Shown here piece after piece: positions 23,575-25,925 of a stretch of 25,925 nt of DNA (the first letter of the stretch is position 1; every line of letters begins with the position of its first letter). The stretch is taken from IMG/VR virus record IMGVR_UViG_3300034105_000406, positions 1-25,925 of that record. One strand, written 5' to 3'. Below the pieces are notes generated by a model, which was not told the DNA's origin, did no database searches, and saw only the letters and a program-made list of their open reading frames with translations. Made by a program: the position numbers and the translations under genes. Source of the DNA: a virus.

Positions 23575-23594
23575 CAACACGACAAACACGGAGC
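23575..23594 (+). repeat. 20-bp leader repeat, copy 1
   Basis: CAACACGACAAACACGGAGC is identical at 25175-25194. Both copies sit directly before a start codon and end in the ribosome-binding site. A shared CAGTACC lies a few bases upstream in both (23562-23568 and 25167-25173). Confidence 0.9.
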
Positions 23595-23599
23595 TCCAA

Positions 23600-23857
23600 A
23601 TGAACGCAAATATGAAACGCTACGACGACTTACTAGAACAGGCCGCAAAGATCGGCAGCTACGAGAATCGCCGCTCGGTTGAATACATTTTAGGCGAAGC
23701 AGCTGAAAACGCAGGCGCGACCGTTAACGTTGAAAAGGCGCTCCCTGTTAGCGATTGGGAATACGTGTTTATCGGTAGCGTTGCAACTCTTCTGTGCACC
23801 GGTGAGTACAACAAAACTGTTTGCAAGTGGTTCGCCACACGCGGTATCACGTTTTAA
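23600..23857 (+). CDS. Small protein of unknown function (85 aa)
   Basis: First gene of the rightward cluster. The frame is open from 23525, but the ATG at 23600 is chosen because ACACGGAG lies seven bases upstream and the promoter start would fall downstream of the earlier ATG. The product (MNANMKRYDDLLEQAAKIGS, then SVEYILGEAAENAGATVNVE, FIGSVATLLCTGEYNKTVCK, ending WFATRGITF) is a small soluble protein with a helical start. I do not recognise the family. Genes in this place in phages often act early in takeover or regulation, but the sequence does not show a role. Confidence 0.6.
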   Translation: MNANMKRYDDLLEQAAKIGSYENRRSVEYILGEAAENAGATVNVEKALPVSDWEYVFIGSVATLLCTGEYNKTVCKWFATRGITF

Positions 23858-23876
23858 ATCACACACGGAAAACACC

Positions 23877-24083
23877 ATGAACACAATTAACGTCGTCAAA
23901 GCAGCGCTTGCAGTAACCGCTCAAGCGCACTGGGAAAAGGCCACCGACAAGTGGGTCATCGAGGGCGATTACGGCTACATCAGCAGCTTCGCGTCGTTCA
24001 AAAAGGCAATGGCCTTTGCCAAAGAAGAGGCTGCTGTCGCCAACGCGATGGGCCGCCCAACCGACATCCAAGTCAACCTTTAA
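23877..24083 (+). CDS. Small protein of unknown function (68 aa)
   Basis: Starts MNTINVVKAALAVTAQAHWE and contains WVIEGDYGYISSFASFKKAM, AFAKEEAAVANAMGRP. The SSFASFKKAMAFAKEEA part suggests a small alpha-beta fold with a final helix, resembling short proteins that take up one domain. It was chosen inside a longer open frame because ACACGGAAAACACC, the module shared with its neighbours, ends exactly at this ATG. It follows the previous gene by 19 bases. Its function is unknown. Confidence 0.6.
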   Translation: MNTINVVKAALAVTAQAHWEKATDKWVIEGDYGYISSFASFKKAMAFAKEEAAVANAMGRPTDIQVNL

Positions 24084-24097
24084 ACACGGAAAACACC

Positions 24098-24271
24098 ATG
24101 AAACACTACACAGACTACTTTGACGGCTACTTAGCAGACAGATTTTTTTGTGCTCAAGTTGCTAATAGCTACTACTGGTTTGAGACATACGACGATGTTC
24201 TCGCTTTTAAAAAGTCAGATGCTTTTGACCCACGCATGAACATCAGCACACCTGCAAATTCACACAAGTAA
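24098..24271 (+). CDS. Small protein of unknown function (57 aa)
   Basis: A product of 57 residues rich in Tyr, Phe and Asp (MKHYTDYFDGYLADRFFCAQ, VANSYYWFETYDDVLAFKKS). Its ATG is preceded by the same 19-bp ACACGGAAAACACCATGAA block as the previous gene, identical in both copies. YYWFETYDDVLAFKKSDAF loosely parallels GYISSFASFKKAMAFAKEE of the preceding protein, so the two may be diverged paralogues. No known family is recognised. Confidence 0.55.
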   Translation: MKHYTDYFDGYLADRFFCAQVANSYYWFETYDDVLAFKKSDAFDPRMNISTPANSHK

Positions 24272-24290
24272 TCACACACGGAGTCACACC

Positions 24291-25106
24291 ATGAACATCA
24301 AAATGTCTGCCCCCACCGCCTTTCGCTCACAGAGCCCACTTGACAACGCAATGATCGCGCGCTACGCGCCCTCTGTCTTCGCTCAGGAAGCCCACGACAG
24401 CCGTGGTGAGCGCTACGCCTTCATCCCAACCAGTGACGTGCTCGACGGCCTGCGCGCTGAGGGCTTTGAGCCCTACGAGGTTCGCCAGACTCGCGTGCGC
24501 GACCTCAACAAGCGCGAACACACCAAGCACCTACTGCGCCTGCGCCACCCCACGGCGCTCAAGAACGACGAGGGCTGTGGTGAGATCATCCTGCTGAACT
24601 CGCACGACGGCACGAGCTCGTTCCAGTTGATGTCGGGGTTCTTTCGCATGGTGTGCGCCAACGGCATCATCGCCGGCGACGTGGCCGCAGACTGCCGCGT
24701 GCGTCACACCGGCCGCGTGGTTGACGACGTGGTGGATGCGTCCTACCGCGTGATTGACGAGCTCAACAGTGTGGGCTCGCGCATCAACGACTACAAGGCC
24801 GTCGCGATGGACCGCCCCCACCAAGAGCTCTTCGCACGCGCCGCGTTGGCACTGCGCTACGACGACGGTGCCGCGCCCATCACCTCGGAGCGCCTGCTCA
24901 CCCTGCGCCGCTGGGACGACAACAAGGACAACCTCTGGACGACGTTTAACCGCGTGCAGGAGAACATGATCAAGGGCGGCGTGCAGGGTCGCACAGCTAA
25001 CGGTCGCAACATGTCAACGCGTGCCGTGGGTGGCGTAACCGAGAACGTCAAGTTGAACAAGGCACTCTGGACGCTGGCCGACGAGTACGCCAAGCTCGCG
25101 GCGTAA
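24291..25106 (+). CDS. DUF932 (phage/plasmid-like) protein (271 aa)
   Basis: The protein matches the DUF932 family of phage and plasmid proteins as I recognise it. Landmarks are ERYAFIPTSDVLDGLRAEGF, KREHTKHLLRLRHP, GCGEIILLNSHDGTSSFQLM, SGFFRMVCANGIIAGDVAAD and a helical C-terminal half (DDVVDASYRVIDELNSVGSR, FNRVQENMIKGGVQGRTANG). The family is common in phages and plasmids, but no activity is firmly established as far as I know. Its start carries ACACGGAGTCACACC, the shared module. Codon use is strongly GC-rich, unlike the three small genes before it, which could mean a different history. A small hairpin follows the stop. Confidence 0.8.
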   Translation: MNIKMSAPTAFRSQSPLDNAMIARYAPSVFAQEAHDSRGERYAFIPTSDVLDGLRAEGFEPYEVRQTRVRDLNKREHTKHLLRLRHPTALKNDEGCGEIILLNSHDGTSSFQLMSGFFRMVCANGIIAGDVAADCRVRHTGRVVDDVVDASYRVIDELNSVGSRINDYKAVAMDRPHQELFARAALALRYDDGAAPITSERLLTLRRWDDNKDNLWTTFNRVQENMIKGGVQGRTANGRNMSTRAVGGVTENVKLNKALWTLADEYAKLAA

Positions 25107-25114
25107 AAACAACA

Positions 25115-25128
25115 GGGGCGCAGGCCCC
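25115..25128 (+). terminator. Weak terminator-like hairpin after the DUF932 gene
   Basis: GGGGC-GCAG-GCCCC forms a 5-bp GC-rich stem eight bases after the stop codon, followed by ATTTGC rather than a U-tract. At most a weak terminator or pause, which would fit a fresh promoter just downstream. Confidence 0.35.
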
Positions 25129-25144
25129 ATTTGCATCAAATAAC

Positions 25145-25157
25145 TTTACAATGTAAA
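25145..25157. promoter_or_regulatory. Palindrome TTTACAATGTAAA, likely operator
   Basis: A perfect 13-bp palindrome around a central A, 45 bases before the ATG at 25202. It shares ACAATGTAAAC (25148-25158) with the complement of the divergent-promoter site. A weak promoter pair overlaps it: TTGCAT (25131) and TAAACT (25154) with a 17-base spacer. Confidence 0.5.
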
Positions 25158-25174
25158 CTGTAGTCTCAGTACCT

Positions 25175-25194
25175 CAACACGACAAACACGGAGC
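25175..25194 (+). repeat. 20-bp leader repeat, copy 2
   Basis: Identical to 23575-23594 and placed the same way, ending in the GGAG of the ribosome-binding site before the ATG at 25202. Confidence 0.9.
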
Positions 25195-25201
25195 CTTAAA
25201 A

Positions 25202-25504
25202 ATGAACTTCACCCCCTCAGCAGTCGACCAACTCGGCCTCCTCCTCGCCCAAATCGCCGACCTCACCAAGCAGGCCGACGCCATCAAGAAAGTTGTCAAA
25301 GAACGCGGTGCCGACGGCAACCTCGAAGTTGACGCAGACGGCGTCGCGTTCGCAGAAGGCGCATTGTTTCGCGCGACCTACAGCGAATTCAACAGCACCA
25401 TCTTCGACAAAGAAAAGTTCGTCAAGCAGTTCGGCGAGCCCGAGTACCTGAAGTGGACTAAGCAGTCTGCCTCGTTCCAAGTCCGCGTCAAAGCCCGCAA
25501 GTAA
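25202..25504 (+). CDS. Small phage protein next to helicase (100 aa)
   Basis: The N-terminal half is a helix (SAVDQLGLLLAQIADLTKQA, DAIKKVVKERGADG), probably a coiled coil. The C-terminal half is a small beta-alpha part (GALFRATYSEFNSTIFDKEK, FVKQFGEPEYLKWTKQS) ending in a basic VRVKARK. This layout is familiar from small phage proteins encoded near SNF2-type helicases and replication genes, but no role is established. The start is supported by GGAG in the shared leader repeat. The long minus-strand frame over it is its shadow. Confidence 0.65.
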   Translation: MNFTPSAVDQLGLLLAQIADLTKQADAIKKVVKERGADGNLEVDADGVAFAEGALFRATYSEFNSTIFDKEKFVKQFGEPEYLKWTKQSASFQVRVKARK

Positions 25505-25511
25505 ACTCACC

Positions 25512-25527
25512 AGCCCCCTCGGGGGCT
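25512..25527 (+). other. GC-rich intergenic hairpin
   Basis: AGCCCC and GGGGCT pair around CTCG between two rightward genes. No U-tract follows, and AAGGAA of the next ribosome-binding site lies just after it, so it more likely modulates mRNA stability or translation than ends transcription. Confidence 0.4.
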
Positions 25528-25540
25528 CAAGGAACCCAAC

Positions 25541-25750
25541 ATGACCTACCAACAACTTCTTGCGTCCTACCCCGACGACCTCGCCAAGCACGCAGTGTGC
25601 ACAGGCTGGAACGCGGCCAACACCGTCATGATGAACGCGATCATGAACCAGATCACCGTCGCCACCGAGACCGGGAACTACTCGACCGCCTCGACGCTTT
25701 TCAAACTGCTTGACAACCTGCAGTCCACGCTCGCCATCAAGCGGGTCTAA
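25541..25750 (+). CDS. Small protein of unknown function (69 aa)
   Basis: A short helical protein (MTYQQLLASYPDDLAKHAVC, WNAANTVMMNAIMNQITVAT, TLFKLLDNLQSTLAIKRV). AAGGAA lies seven bases before the ATG; unlike the other rightward genes it lacks the ACACGGA module. Its last 14 bp overlap the end of the convergent helicase gene. I do not recognise it. Confidence 0.55.
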   Translation: MTYQQLLASYPDDLAKHAVCTGWNAANTVMMNAIMNQITVATETGNYSTASTLFKLLDNLQSTLAIKRV

Positions 25751-25925
25751 CCATCGCACGCAGCAACTCGACCTGCGTCGTGCTCTTTTCCCCCAGCCGC
25801 GCCAACACCACCTCATCTGTCGTACCCGCCACAACGAGGTGGTGGATAAAAACCGGCCTTGTCTGACCCTGACGGTGCAACCTCCCACAAGCCTGAATGT
25901 ACTGCCCAAGGCTTGCCGGGAGTGT
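25737..25925 (-). CDS. SNF2-type DNA helicase, C-terminal fragment (cut by right edge)
   Basis: The last 62 codons of a leftward gene that continues beyond the window. The residues YIQACGRLHRQGQTRPVFIH contain motif VI of SNF2/Rad54-type helicases (GR-x-HR-x-GQ, with the arginine finger), followed by LVVAGTTDEVVLARLGEKST, the typical linker after that motif, and a short C-terminal end. Phage members of this family are replication or recombination helicases; here the role is inferred. The stop at 25737 lies inside the last codons of the convergent small gene (14-bp overlap), with no terminator between them. The N-terminal ATPase motifs are outside the window. Confidence 0.85.
   Translation of the reverse strand, partial: TLPASLGQYIQACGRLHRQGQTRPVFIHHLVVAGTTDEVVLARLGEKSTTQVELLRAMVRPA

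Noticed and set aside
25217-25909. A 230-codon minus-strand frame at the right edge
   Set aside because: It covers the 100-residue and 69-residue rightward genes in antisense and also conflicts with the helicase frame that carries a clear motif VI. It is a shadow frame.

Overview
The window looks like the structural-gene arm of a tailed double-stranded DNA bacteriophage, probably short-tailed (podovirus-like) and infecting an aquatic proteobacterium. The phage assignment is firm: terminase, long portal, scaffold-like, capsid, P22 gp4-like adaptor and fibre genes occur in order. The short tail is inferred from the gp4-like adaptor, the long portal and the absence of sheath, tube or tape-measure genes in the window. 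The host is only a guess from the style of the proteins; nothing in the sequence fixes it. No integrase, lysis, tRNA, CRISPR or insertion-sequence gene was seen.

Layout. From about 23.5 kb down to position 1 everything reads leftward on the minus strand as one tightly packed late module: small terminase, large terminase, a giant 2265-residue multidomain protein, an 854-residue portal, two small genes, a GroES-like co-chaperonin, a scaffold-like protein, a conserved small head protein, a hairpin-bearing AT-rich spacer, a capsid-associated protein, the major capsid protein, a strong intrinsic terminator, then beta-rich structural proteins, two basic Gly-Gly-motif proteins, a gp4-like tail adaptor with an inserted beta domain, a small Cys4 protein, two tail-fibre proteins and a LamG-like protein cut by the left edge. 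Most junctions overlap or abut (ATGA, TAATG, TAG-ATG), which points to polycistronic, translationally coupled expression.

From about 23.5 kb to the right edge the direction flips. Six plus-strand genes follow: three short unknowns, a DUF932 protein and two small unknowns. The end of a SNF2-type helicase converges on them from the right edge. Five of the plus-strand genes share an ACACGGA leader or ribosome-binding module. The two arms diverge from a compact control region around 23.51-23.56 kb, where back-to-back promoters overlap an operator-like palindrome. A sister palindrome and an identical 20-bp leader recur at 25.15-25.19 kb.

How the genes may work together. The terminase packages DNA through the portal into a shell built from the capsid and scaffold proteins, probably helped by the GroES-like protein acting on host GroEL. 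The adaptor and fibres complete the tail. The giant protein between terminase and portal resembles a virion-packaged polyvalent protein. It carries an HELTH metallopeptidase-like module, an HhH-GPD-like segment and a phage-specific C-terminal module, separated by repeated Gly-Gly motifs that also occur in several small proteins of the late operon. That shared motif system, the palindrome-linked leader repeats and the peptide shared by portal and scaffold are the least explained signals here.
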